A stretch of DNA of 64,000 nt from the NCBI RefSeq assembly GCF_032854445.1, contig NC_088300.1, positions 71,148,984 through 71,212,983 of the forward strand. The letters run 5' to 3'. A program made the position numbers and the translations under genes. This DNA comes from Liolophura sinensis. Lineage: Eukaryota; Mollusca; Polyplacophora; Chitonida; Chitonidae. A model generated the notes under the pieces. The model was not told the origin of the DNA and did no database searches. It saw only the letters and a list, made by a program, of their open reading frames with translations. Of the stretch, positions 1 through 13,700 are shown one piece after another. Position 1 is the stretch's first letter. Each line of letters starts with the position of its first letter.

Positions 1-1709
1 CTGCCCTCGTCTTATACTTCAAGACTGTTTAGGCTATTCATTTATAGAAGAGTATTTGGAATTTCCAGCTTTGCAAAGGTTACTAGTAGTTTTCTGTATA
101 ATAGAATAATTGGACAACTAATTGTTACCTTGAACATAATTGTGTTTCTCAGTGTGCAGTACTAAAGAGTTTCCGTTCAAAGTGTCAACCAATTAGATGT
201 ACATGTACGTTGTACTAACCAATTAGTGGTGTCTCAACAGAGGAAGATGTTTCAGTAGTGCTACAGCTACCTGGCCACTCAATCAGCCTTTCTTCTCGCT
301 GATGGAGTATTGGAGATCAGAACACCTAAGTGGCTATTAAACATGCTAGATTTTGAAACTCCCTTCGCAAAATAATGACTTCCTACATTGTAATAGCCTG
401 GAATGGTTGTAGCTAATACTGCTTTCGTGTATAAGCAGACAGAAAAACTATTAACAGTGTTTGTAAATGTTGTCATCCGCATAAAGAAAACAATGTAGCT
501 TAATAATTCAGGTTCAAAAGCAGTGTGATGTGAAGAATTTCTCATGATTTAAAATTGCTAAGTTTTTAATTTAAGCAATGACTCCATGACAACTTGCATA
601 TTTCATGATGACACATTGTGTAAGGCACTTCCTGTCAAGATCACCAGATGTTTTCTGTACACAGTAGAAAACAGTCTGCTAGGGATCTATTCTACCAGAT
701 TATTAAAAGGCCATTTAAATCTTGTTTTATTTCATTGTATCTCTTTGATGCCAAATGTTTCAGACTTTGTTGTTAGATTGCTATTCAATCTCCACCCAAC
801 AGGGTATGCATAATTGTGCTCCTCTTCTGCTATTTATAGTCTGTTTTATAATGGATCACAGCTTTCTCTGTGTCACCTGTGGCTTTCTTGGCATGCTGAT
901 TAAATTTCTGTGTTATAATTCATGCTCTGGTCACATTGGGTTATCATATTTATCCTTGAGTGCACCATATCTTTAGTTGGAGGTTTTCCTTTTATTGTTG
1001 GCTTATATATAATTCAATAATTATTCCGGAATCCTAAATAAATTAAGCTATAACAATTCCTGGTACGCTTGCTGTCTTTTAAGTGTAGAATACCTGCCAA
1101 AAATGACACACAATTTGTGTGGTTGTGTCACCTGTGGGAATACATACACAGTCTGGCTGTATACAGGGGCAAGGATCATTTTCAAATTCATCTCCATGAA
1201 GAAGAGCTCATATTTAAATGCATAACACTCCACACCTTTCGTATATTCTGTAGAAGAAATAAATGTGGTCATGTATGGCCAGGTAAAATTTCAGATTTCT
1301 ATGTTCATTTTGGTCATGACGGGTTATATTATTGTATGACATTGTCAGTCTGTTTATGGAAATTGCCATACGTTGCCATAGTATCTTCTCAACCGCATCA
1401 TTTAGATGGATAAAATATCTTCATTTTTTGTCTCAATCTCCAGGGCAGGAGCTTATTGAAAATGAGGCACACTGTTTAACATTTATAGATTTTTTGAGGG
1501 GATTTATTGGTCCTTCATTTCATCACTGTGTTTGAAGAACTACACTTCAAAGTTTAAAGTAGGATAATCCTTCGTGTTTTCATTCATCATCACCAATCAT
1601 GAAGTTATTGCCGGTTATTTACTCTGAAAATTTGCAGAAGTAGATGTATGATCTATTTTGAAATTCTGAAGCTCATGTTAACATATACACTTCTTCCTTT
1701 GTATTGCAG
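1..1709 (+). other. Intronic DNA upstream of the first visible MADD exon
   Basis: The first exon seen begins in mid-codon at 1710 behind a good acceptor (pyrimidine-rich tract ending TTGTATTGCAG), so this stretch is most simply the 3' part of a MADD intron. I found no conserved coding segment, RNA gene or clear mobile element in it. Short open frames here have no recognisable product and no splice context. Confidence 0.6.
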
Positions 1710-4700
1710 GCTCCCCTGTCATTGTAAATGGTGATGAGTTTGAAAACATTGAAATCCAAACAGTGGAGAATCTACAGGCTCTGCAGAATGCCTCAGGCAC
1801 TGGGGGAAACCAAACGACATACATTCCTCTTCCCCCTGGTAAAGGAACGTCAGCACGTGACTTGGCCAAAGCAGCAATTGTAAACAACAACACGAAGGCA
1901 CACCCACGCTGTAACATTGTGGTGACGCAGGCAGACCAGGAAAATGGTAACCTGCACCAGGGGGATATACTGCGAGAAATGGTGAAAAACAAAGAGCTGA
2001 TGAACATTAATAAACAGGATAAAATGAAGAAGTTCAGCAGTCTGGATTCGGAGGTGTCGGAAGCGAGCACTCTGGTCAGCACGAGCTCGGACAACCCCGC
2101 AGACGATGGGAAGAGGCGGTCAAGGATCACGCATCACCCCATACGAGGAGCCATGTCCGACAGTGAAATGGAAATGGCTGGGGTGAGATGGATCACATGT
2201 ACAGATCAGAGTTGTCCAACTTTTTTGTATATTAAATAATAACTTATATGTTCATTTGGTCACATTTACAAGAAAAACTACAAAAAATAATTACAGCGAA
2301 ACAACATGTACAGATGCTGTGTCGTATGTATTTATGTTGTCTTGTTGACTAACAACCTGTATTGCATTTCTCAGGTGGAGAACTTGACGAGTCAGCGTAA
2401 CCGCTCATCAAGTATCTGGAGTAGCAAGAGTAACCTGAGTACTGGGTTCCGTTACCACGAAGGCAAGATGTTGAACACCTCCCCTCTGCCCAGCCCGGAC
2501 ACCGGCAAAACATACCTGTTTGAGGGACTCATCATGTGTAAGATAGCCATTTTTGAAAGGACCACTTGCATGGAAATATATATATATACCTCCAAGTGTC
2601 TTTTTAATATGCCAGAAGAGGTATTCTACTGGACTTCTACTGCTGTTTGTTGTAGCAGTTAAGAAAAGTTTTGACAGACATTATTTCATATTGAACCAGT
2701 ATGATGAAATGTTTTCTACTGAGGAAACACAAAAAAAAGTGTTAAGTACTTGTAGGAAAATGTCAACTGTCATTTGTATTTTCTAAGAATGCATTTGGCT
2801 AGGATTTTGTCACATACATGTACCCTTTGGAGCACTGTACTTGTACAAATGTTTAAATGACCAAGTTGCAGACAAGACCTATGGCACCAAGTTAATAGAC
2901 CTTTTACAGATTTGTATGCTGTAATTACCTATCTGTATATATGTACCTGTTTGTATGTGTGTGATGTTGTAGGTAAGGACCGCAGTCGTATCTGGGACCA
3001 GATGCAGTTCTGGGAGGACATGTTCCTGGATGCTGTGGCTCAGGAGAGGGACATCATTGGCATGGACCAGGGCCCGGCGGAGATGATGGAGAGGTAAGCT
3101 TATCAGACACACAACTCTACATTCACATTACATTCAGAGTTTCTGAGGCACTGCTTTCCAACATGTAGCATGATACATGTAGCCATGTCAAAATTACATG
3201 TCTAAATTATTGATTAGATGACTGTAACATGAAAATATCATTTCACAGTGAAACATTTCCAAGCCAGTATGGAAGAGACGCATCTGTAATTTTGATATCT
3301 TTCTTTGTTACCATGATAAGTCACGAGTCATGTCATTAGCTGAAGCCAACTGCTACTCCAAAGGCTTTGAAAGTAGTCATAATGTGTGTGAATAGTTACC
3401 TTGAGGAGCTCATTATTCTTGTTCATATCTGCACCACCAGGTACAATTCTCTGGGAGGGACAGAGAAGAAACGTTTAGAGCATGACGAGGACAAACTTCT
3501 GTCAGTGATGCTGTACAACCTTGTGGGATTTATGATTATGACAAATGTCAGCAAACAGGAAATCAAGAAGAAGGTGCGGCGGTTACTGGGCAAGTGTCAC
3601 ATTGGGCTGGCTCAAAGTCAACATGTCAATGATCTGCTGGATCAGATCCATAACTTGGTGAGTAGCAGATTTAGACGTGTTTTATTTATTTAGCATTTTC
3701 AAGTAAAACATGTAGCTTGATTCTGAGGCCGCTTAAGAGCTATATGTTTTGTATGAAATTTGTTTTAATTTCTTGTCAGAAAAAGCTTAGGTCAAATACA
3801 GTACTTATTTCTTGACAGCATGAAAGTGCAGATAACAAAAAAACAAAAATGTAGACTTGTTGAAGTCTTTATGTGGAATGGATGTTTTCTGTTTGTGTCT
3901 TCAGTACGGTAATGATGTGGACCTGAAGCCAATGGGAAGTCGCATGATGCAGAAGCAGTCTTTCACAGTACACTGGGGCAGTGATAACACTGGCGACATG
4001 CTCTTCATGGAGGTCTGTCACTGTTTTTAGCTTATCTTTTGTTCTTGAACTTATTGTATTCTGTATAAGCACCATTTTAATTGGAGACAGTTTATTACAA
4101 CTTACGAGTTTCTCTCTAATACATAAATAAGTTTGTAACATTTATTCAAAATCATGCATACATCAGATAAATTGCATAATATATATTCCTTGAAAAAAAG
4201 ATGTATCACATGTAAAATGTTGAGGCACAGGTGTGAGGCACATATAATTTATCAGGACTGTGTATGAGTTTTGCTCTCCGAAGGTGAATTGTGCCCATTT
4301 GATCCAAAAGTTTGTCCACAGCTACATGTAAATTACTCATTTTGCTTGATTCTAAGGGATATATTGGCCTGACAAAGGTGTTTTATTGGATTTTTTGGGA
4401 GGAAGGTAGATTGATATCCCACTGGAAAAAAAATGTAACTTTCTACACCAAAAGTAATATTCAGTGATGACTATTTGCCTTATTTTTATGAATAAATAAA
4501 TGCAAAAACTGTGCATTAGTATTAGGGGATGTTCACCTGTACGGTTGTACCTGTTGTGTTGTCAGGTGTGTGATGACTGCCTGATATTACGGAGTGTGAC
4601 AGGAGCAATTTGTGACCGATGGTGGTACGAGAAGCTGGTCAACATGACCTACTGTCCCAAAACCAAAGTCCTATGTTTGTGGAGAAAGTCGGGTGACAAA

Positions 4701-7700
4701 GTTCAGCTGAACCAGTTCTACACAAAAAAGGTTATTTTTTTGATACTTATTTTACCAAAAGGCAGAAAAGATACTCTGGCAGGAACATATTTATATTGTC
4801 CCACATTTAAAGAGATTTAGGTGTAAACATATGATTGGACAGAGACAGAAGTATATAAATTATCTGTTATATTAAAGGGCCTTGGTTTTATGCAGTTTGC
4901 ATTTATTATTATGATGTCTTGAAAATAAGTATATTTGCCTGATTAATCAAGTGGGGGATATTAAAATCATGTGAAAGTCCCAGTAATTTACTAAAAGAGA
5001 TAGTAGTAAATTTTGAAGACCTTTATGTTCTGTGTATTTAAATGCCATGTTCATACACAAAGTAAACTTTTGATTCATGAGGTAAACGAAGATATTTTTT
5101 GGACTTACATATGTATGTGTTTATTTTGACAGTGCCGTGAGCTGTATTTCTGTGTGAAGGAATCCATGGAGAAGGCTGCCTCTAGAAATAATGGTAAACT
5201 TCCTGGTGAGTGGTTTAAAACGAAAAGCAGTGTACAGTAGTAAGCATATACATGTGTGTACATGTAGCATTATGGCCACCACCATGATACTTGTGTCATA
5301 AATCTAACAAACTCTAGTTGAATGTTCGGGTGCTTCATGCAAAAGATTTCAGAAACATTTTCTGGTAACTTTGATTGATGCTCAGCATTCCTGGAAAAGT
5401 GTATTAGTTTTCACTTGGTTTTTGTATATTGTAGATGTAACGATGTTATAGGTTAAAATGTCATGCTTTTGTGAATCAGTGTGTGTCATATTATGGAACA
5501 CTGGCTGTGATTATTTCACACCTTTGTGACATTAAAGGGTTGATGATGGTTTTGTGGGCGTTTGCTCAGTTAAACCTTTATTAAAGACCGTTTCCATGTG
5601 TACATCACATGGCAAAGTTTGTCAGTAACTTTCCAAAGGCTGGTGGTTTATCGTGAACACTTTGGTTTCCTCCTCCCATAAAATGGACTGCCATTATATG
5701 AGTGAAAAATTCTTAAGTATAGCATTAAACAACACTCAAATAAATAAACAGGTAAATGAAAAGGTTAACTTGTCAATCATTTAATCACTGTTTTATTATG
5801 TTACTTTGATTGTTGTCATTTTTCACGTGCAGGTCAAGAGTTAGGTGGGGAATTCCCCGTTCAGGATCTGAAGACGGGTCAGGGCGGGCTGTTACAGGTC
5901 TGCATGGAGGGTATTGGGCTGCTGTTTGCCAACAGCAAGGTACGTCAACTACATGGTATCAGCATGAGCTTAGCGTAGGCAGGGCAGGTCTGTGTTCAGA
6001 GTAAAGCAGTCAAGTGTTGGGCAGAGTGGAACAAATTCAGATTTTGATACATGTCTACATGCTGTTATTTTTTATGGCTTAATGTAGATGTTTTTTGTTA
6101 CTCAAAAAGTAATTTATTAGTATCTTAATTTCTCATCAGTGATTAAGTGTAAGGATTTCAAGCAGCATTTACAAATTTGCCCATTACTTGCTGCTTTTTG
6201 TGCTGATAGAGGCAGACAACTCTCACAGGAAACTAATTTTCACTATCACATTTTGCAAAATGCTAAATTACAAGCTTCACTGTTTACATGTAAAACTGAA
6301 AATGCTACTCACCTCACCTGTGTAAGCCTTTAATGAATTCTTCTTTTTTCTTAAATTCACTTTTGAAATGTTTTATTTTCTTGCTTATAATAAAAAACTT
6401 CCTATTCAATAATAAATCAAATCTTTTTAACAACCAAACTGATAACTATGTAGAGCTAATTTGTGTTTGACCACTGTTTTCATGTGATGATAAATCAGTT
6501 GAACTGGCTGCCAGTGTAACTGTGTTATTTGTGCTACCATGATATTTGGTATTGTTTGTGGTCATTTGCCGAGAACATGCCTGACTGTATTATCTGTTCT
6601 GTGTGGGTGAGGTGGGTTGGTCTGGTCACTTTATCTGTCGCTGTTTGTCTCCCCTTATCTCTCTGTGTCTGACCTATTGGGCAGCTGTCCCCTTGCGCAT
6701 GTCTGTTGTGCCACAGTGGCACGCTGCTACGGCTTCGGAGCTAATACTTGACTTTGTGCCTTTGTAGTGAAGCTGAGCCAAAATGATGTCACCACAGCTA
6801 GTACACTTCACTCAGCTCAACTGTTTGTGCATTGTGCAAAGATCTTGCGTGCCTTGATGCACAATCAAACTTGCTACAGCTTTGACATTAATACCTCTCT
6901 TTATTGCATAGGTTGAAGTACGTGTGCTGCACGTGTCCTTTTGCTCGGGTTTTGGCATTGAAGTTTACATCATGAAATCATGAAATATGCCTGTTTATGC
7001 CAAAGTCAGTTGTTTACAGTGCTTTTGATTGCACTACACAGAGTTGCTTTTTGTTTATCGCTTTAGCTGAAGTTCTTTACTCGGAGCCTTATGTCTGCTA
7101 CACTTCTCTGGTTGTCACCTGTTTGCATAGAATGGTTATCTCCCCTTTTACTTTTTCTGTCAGAAGCTTCTTGTTGGTGTTTGCTATCCTTTCACTGTCA
7201 CTATTCTGCTGTGTTTGATGTCAGTTCTGGATCCCGGCCCTCGCCAGACAAAGACTTGGATAGGTCTGTCTTGTTTGACATTTACTCACATAGCTGTGCA
7301 TTGTGAGATATAACCTGTACATGAAGAAAAAATCCATCGCTGTTTGTTCCACTCCTGAAATTTGTTTTACAAAAGCAGGAGAAACTTCAGGACCTCGGCA
7401 TACATTTATATGCATGTCTGGTTCATCACCTTCTTTAGGACCTGCATTTATAGGCTTGGAAACTTGACCGCTAGTTGACATTATGACCAAAGTAACGAGG
7501 GTTTTATCTGCCAACTGCATTTAGTTGGGTTATCCAGGGAGGTAACCTTGTTGAACCTTCCTGGCAAAGCCATTAGATGTAGTTTTGTGGGGAAATTTGG
7601 TAGATTCATCATGAAAAAATAACTAATATGCTGTTTTGGGTACTGTTTATTTGTTCTAGCAAAGCTGTCAAGGGTGTGTGAAATACATGGGATTGTCAAA

Positions 7701-10700
7701 TCTGTCTAGTTCAGGTGATGGCACATATGAATTTGTGGCAGATCTGTCTTTTCAGTGGGTGTTACAAGCTGAGATTAGTAGGTGAAGGGTTTGTTTATCC
7801 TAGGCAGGAAGTTATCTGCCTGATTTTACTACTATTGTAGGGATTAATGGCCAAGGCTCTGTTGATAGACAGAAGCGTGCTCCTGGGTTGTTTGATGAGT
7901 GAGGAATGTCTTCACTAAGAAAAAGGGTCTATTGGCTTTTTAGAAAAGGTGCTAGCCATTGAGGGAAACCAATGGATGTAATCAAAAGTGCTTCTGGTAT
8001 TTTTTGTCCGTTTGCTGGCTGAGAAGGAAAGGGAATAATGTGTTATTATTATGGCTTAGAAAAGCTGCTGCTTTGAAACTGCTGATGTTGATTGTATTTG
8101 CTTTGAAAAAATTGGTTCATGTACTGGAATTGATTTGAAGTTTGCTTTGTTGTTTAGAATGAAAGGAACTTCTTGCTTCTCACTCTCAGTAGCTGTGAGT
8201 GTCTTCCTTACATTTTACACCTCAAACATGGGATTTTAGGTTTGATTATCGTCAGATTGGTTTTGATGAGCCATGTAAAACAAATTGAATTTGAACATGA
8301 TGTGCCGGTACAACATTCTTGTGTTTTGTGGAAACAGAGAAGCTCAAATTTTGTGAGGCCTTGCACCATGTGAGGTGTAATTTGTATGGCTCTAGAGGTA
8401 TCAGTTTGAGTAAAAGTTTGAAAAACACACCCTAACCATCCTGCATTGTGCAAAACTCTTGAGAAGCCACAGCTTGGCGCACCACTCTGCTGTAGAAAAA
8501 GCACTCACTACATGGATGGAAATGTCCAAATGCGGTTTATGCATTGCCAGATTTATTGATGTCCTTATGAGGCCCTGGTTTGTAGACATTAACTAAACTG
8601 CTGTTTGCCGTACTTACATGTATGGAATGCCAGTGTTGACATGTGCACAGTATATGTTATGCTGTAGTGTAGATATATGCTATAGTGCATCTTGGTTTAC
8701 TGTTAGAAGTACATACCTGTTGTAGAGTAACTGGTGTGATCACACAAATGGCTGCTGTATCTGCACTTAGTGTTGCTTGTACTCTAGAGCTATGTTGTGT
8801 ACGTTGTATTGTAATGTTCATATGATATGATCAAGAGATAACAACGTGTAGTGTACTGTTGTTCTGTATGTAAGCAGAAAAGCAGTATCAAAATTGTGAA
8901 ATATTTCAAAAACTAACAAATTTCATTAAGTCAGTAAAGTGTATTTTTAGATAAAATGAGGAAAAACTGAATTGGAAGAAAAGTACTGACTAAAGTGAGA
9001 AAAGACAACAGAATTAAGTAGTGTTTTTGTCTTGTGGCTGGGTTGTCACAGCAGTTGGCTTGAGTGATAAGTAGGATGGACTGTGTAAGCCGAGGAATGT
9101 GCATGGACATACTGTGTCTCTGCTCAGTGTAACCACTATTGTGTTTTATATGTAGTCCAGATAGAGCAGTAAACTACGAGTAGGCTGTAGTGGGTATGAG
9201 TGCATAGTTTTCAAGCATGACAGTTGTCTGGTGAAGCCTTCGGCTCTACTGGAAGTACGCATGGAACTTTTGAGATGGTCCCCTATCGACTTTGCTTTCA
9301 CTGCAGGCTGGCAGTACGGTGGTTTTGAGTTTTCTGCTCGTGTTTGGTGGAGCGTGAGTAGTGTCTGCTCGTGCGTGCGTTGCGTGCAGGGCCAGCGAAG
9401 GAACTGATTTTGCTAATGCCATCCTTTTTTTCTTCTCTTTTCCCCATGCTCGCTTCTTCTGCTGGGTTCCTACGCAGGACTTTGAGGTAAACTGAGTTAA
9501 TGTCCATTCTGACTGAGCTCCCCTTAGTACCGCTGCCCCCACACACACACACCCCTCTTAGATCCACCTGGTCAGTAGTAGAGGCCATCTCATTAGTTCT
9601 TTGAGTTTTCCATCCAAGCTTCTGTTTTTCATCCTGCATGTGACTAGTATATATCTGGCTGAGTGTCTAGATATCTTTTGAGCCTCTGTCTCTGCAAATT
9701 CGCTCCTCCCTCTGTTCTGTATTGTCTCTGTGTCATTCTCCCGTCCTCCAGGTGTGTCTGCTTCTCCTACCCGATGCCAATGTTATTTCTGCATACCTCT
9801 CAGGGTATGAAGAATGTTACATTAATCCTGGGAGGTAGCAATCCAGAAAACATTGTGTGCTTGACTAGCTTTTTTTGGCAAGAGGTCAAATCTGATTTCC
9901 AGGATACAATGGAAAGGTTTTGGTTGAAAAATTAACAGAACTTTTAGTATACATTTGTGTGAAATATCAATTTGTACAAGCACCTACAGTGTTCTCTGCA
10001 TGTTCTAGACAAGGTTGTCTCCCGTGATGAAGAGTCTGTATGGTAGGAATATCTCGATTTCTTTGCTACTGAAAACAGAGGCTGCAACATATACACATGT
10101 ATGCCTTGCCTCATCAGGTAAAATTCATCGCAATATTCCCCTACGTCCTGAAGAGTATTTCATCAAAGGGAGATAATCCAGTCAGCCTGTCACCTGCTTC
10201 CACCTGGCCCCTAGATGTAGATCTGTTGTGTGATAGTTTTTAAGTTGCTTTCCTCATTTTTCAATTTCAGTTCTTTATTGAGCTAAGTCATATCAGGAAA
10301 TGTTTCACGCAGAAAGGAGGCATATTTATTCTAGAGGAGTGTGGTAAGCTCACATGGCTCACAATATTTTTGGTATCTTCCCTCGTTTTCTTCCTATATT
10401 CCCTTTGGTTTTGTCTTTATGTTACAATTTTGCTTACATTTGTACTCAGAACAGGTGTATTATACCCGTTACATCACCTTTTCACTAATCTTATCACCTT
10501 TCTCAACTGCTAGTGCTCTGTTCAATATTTATCTTTATGATGGGTAACCTTTCATAAAACTTAATAAATCTGTTTTTTCCTTAACAATTTGAGACTGGGC
10601 CTTTTCAGGTGTATTTTGTCCAATAAGTTGGGGAAAAACAGATTTTCAAAAGTTTATGAAAAATTACTTTTTATGCCCTGGAATTTACTGGTTCATCATG

Positions 10701-13700
10701 CAGTGCATTGGAGGTAAGGCTGCAAGTTGTACTTCTTAAATAAGAGCATGTGTCATATGCCTGAGTATTCTGATAAAGATAAGTACTGGCATGGTCTCAT
10801 CCACAACACATGATGCATGGCCTCTGATGTCATGTTTAAACAAAGCAATCTTCATCTCAGGAAAAGCCACCATAAATGAAAATACAATCCTCATAGAAGA
10901 GTCGTCAAATCTACTTCAGTCTGACATGTTCATTTTGACAAACTAAAGCTCCAGTGCATAACTGAGTTTAGTGTGTGGTGATGTGAATGAAGCAAAAAGA
11001 GATGCCACTTTCTATTCATGTATCTCTACTGGTCAGGATTTCACATGCAAATCAGCTGATGCTACAGGTTTTCTAGTTTTCTTGACAGAAACACTGTGTC
11101 ACAAAATAAAGCAACTGCTGTCCATTTTTCCACTATTCTAATCTTTAATATTCTGATTCTCCACCACAATTTATCACATTAGGTCTGACAAGGGTTGACA
11201 AGCTGGCTTCAACAGCTTCCAAGAAGCCATGCTCTGTGGGTTAATGTAACGTATATTATTCTTAATGGACTTCATCTTGCAGAGATTTGTTCTGAATCTA
11301 AGACATTCTCCATGTCAGCTGACTTGCACATGCACAAGACATTACGTACATCTTTAGGAAACATGTACTCAGGAGATTACTCGTACTTATAAGATTGAAG
11401 GAAACTCTCATTATAATACATAACAAAACTGCTTACTGGTTTGAGTTGCACGTGGAACTAATCTCATATTATTTTAATATATGTAAGTATGACCTCTTTC
11501 TAGTGGATAGTTCATAGTATGATATATGTTTGTAACATTTTGTTATATATTTCAACTCAAGACCTGGTTTGGTACACGTTTCAAAGTTTAAGTTTAGGTC
11601 ATTGTACAGGAAATATTGCAGTGTGTAAAACGTTTTGTAAATGATGGAGCGATGGACAAGTTTTTTTAGTGTAATAAATGTTTCTTCCATGCTGCATCAT
11701 AAAATAAAGCACAAGTTCTTTATCAGCATGTTATAGTGAAACTAAGGGGTTTTTTTTTGGTGCCTGTACATATCTGTGTATATACACTTAAGTGTATGAT
11801 AATGATGCAAGAATCAAAATTATTCTATAATGTGTGAAGTTCTCCATTCCTTACACGTATTTCTTACATTTCTTAACTTAGCCAAAATATGTTCATATCC
11901 ATTTGACTACAAATTAATGGTTCTGAAATAGGAAATGATGACATTTTTTAAGCTTCTGTCTTAATCTTAGTGGTGGTCATCAATGAAATGCATGTAGATA
12001 ATCACAGTGAAATCACATGCATATATCATTGCTTCGGACATTTATAAATCAGAAAGTCAGAAATTGCTGCATGAAATAGCTTCTCATCTTCGGAATGCCT
12101 CAATTTCAAGCATTACAACATTTTTTATGGCCAGTTGTGAAATATGGAATTTTAGTGTGTTGTACGAGTAACCATTACCGTTTGATAAGAACTGAATATA
12201 ACTGATGGTATGTATACTGTTCGGAATGGTTGCACTTTTGTAATAACACAATTTAGGGAAGTGGAATGGGGCATGTATATGTACATATATGTGTGCATTG
12301 ATTGTTATAGGAAAAAACTGACATCTTCTCAGAAAAATTGGAAATTTCATAAATACATATATAAACCATTACAAACCTGTATTTTTTATTTATGATGTGT
12401 ACATCTTTTGCAGACCAAGTGGTCATATTGTTGAACTGTTATAACTTTAATACATGTTTCTTCTCAAGGAGCTTTGCATGAATTACATTCTATAGCATTT
12501 AAAATAAAAGAACATTGTCAACATGTTCAATTTTATTATATTCGGTGAATTCTACCCTTCTTCTTACCTTCCACTAAGATTCTAATGATACCTACATTAT
12601 TTCTACAAGTCTGTTTTCTTTGTTGTAACATCATGTACTTTGATTTGTTTTTTTGTTTGTTTTTTTTTATCTCCTGATGCTTGTTGTTTTCTAACATTGT
12701 CTTTTCCCTCTCCAGTAACTCATCTTCTGCATGCATGCATAACCCCACTCACCCACCCCAGAATAGGGACAATGCTCCAACATCCTTCATTACGGGGGAA
12801 AAGATGAGCAGGGTTTATAATTTGTTTTTTTCTTGCTCTTCAGATCCCAAAACTAAAACAGTAGTTCAACGAAGGTACAGGTCCACTATGGTAAGTTAAA
12901 GGGGTTTTGTATCCTAAAACGCCTATTGTACATGTATATTTGTGAATAGCTCTCCTGATGTATGCCATTTATCTCTGTTGTGGAAAATATTGTGGCTTAG
13001 TTCGAGTATGGGCTAGCTTGTGGAGTTGAAATATCCAGGGATGTCTATATGTACCCAGTGTAAAGATGTGTGTGCATGCTAAGTGCATGGTAACAGCAAC
13101 ATGCCATGCTTTAGACTTACCGATAGTGAAATTTAATTTTATGACGTCGAGAATGGTAAGGTTAAGCAGTTACGTGTAATATGGTTGGATAAGCTGCATG
13201 ACGTTAATACTTCAAGATACACAAGCTACTTAATCACATATTTACTTCAAACTATCTAAACGTGCACATGTTTAAGATGATATTCAAATTAAACTTAAAT
13301 ACCAGACATTGTTTAAATACCATATACTGTTGGCTCCAGTCTGCAATATTTTCTTTTGCCAGTGTGTGTCTTGGTTTGGCAGTGGTTGGGCATAATGGGC
13401 ATGTTACCATTTATCGTGTGTTGTTGTACGCTGTCCCTTTATTTGTCATCACAGGCCCAGCAGTTAACACGGGAAATGCACAGAGCGTTCTCCGTTCAGC
13501 CAGACATTTACAAATTAGCCAAGACAAATTATCCAGAAGAAGTATTGAGTACGACCGGGATTTTTTAATTGCTTCTTACATTAACAATATTTTTATTAAC
13601 ATATTTACTAAAGATTGGCTGAACAAAATACCTGTTCTCCTTTGCATCAAGCTTATGATAGTGATGCTTGCTTTTCCTGCTAATATCATTTAACAAAAAC

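Noticed and set aside
12716-12815. Possible MADD cassette exon with a strong acceptor (CCCTCTCCAG)
   Set aside because: Joining from the preceding exon (one leftover base) gives a frame that stops at TGA before the candidate donor; the open frame does not match the required phase.
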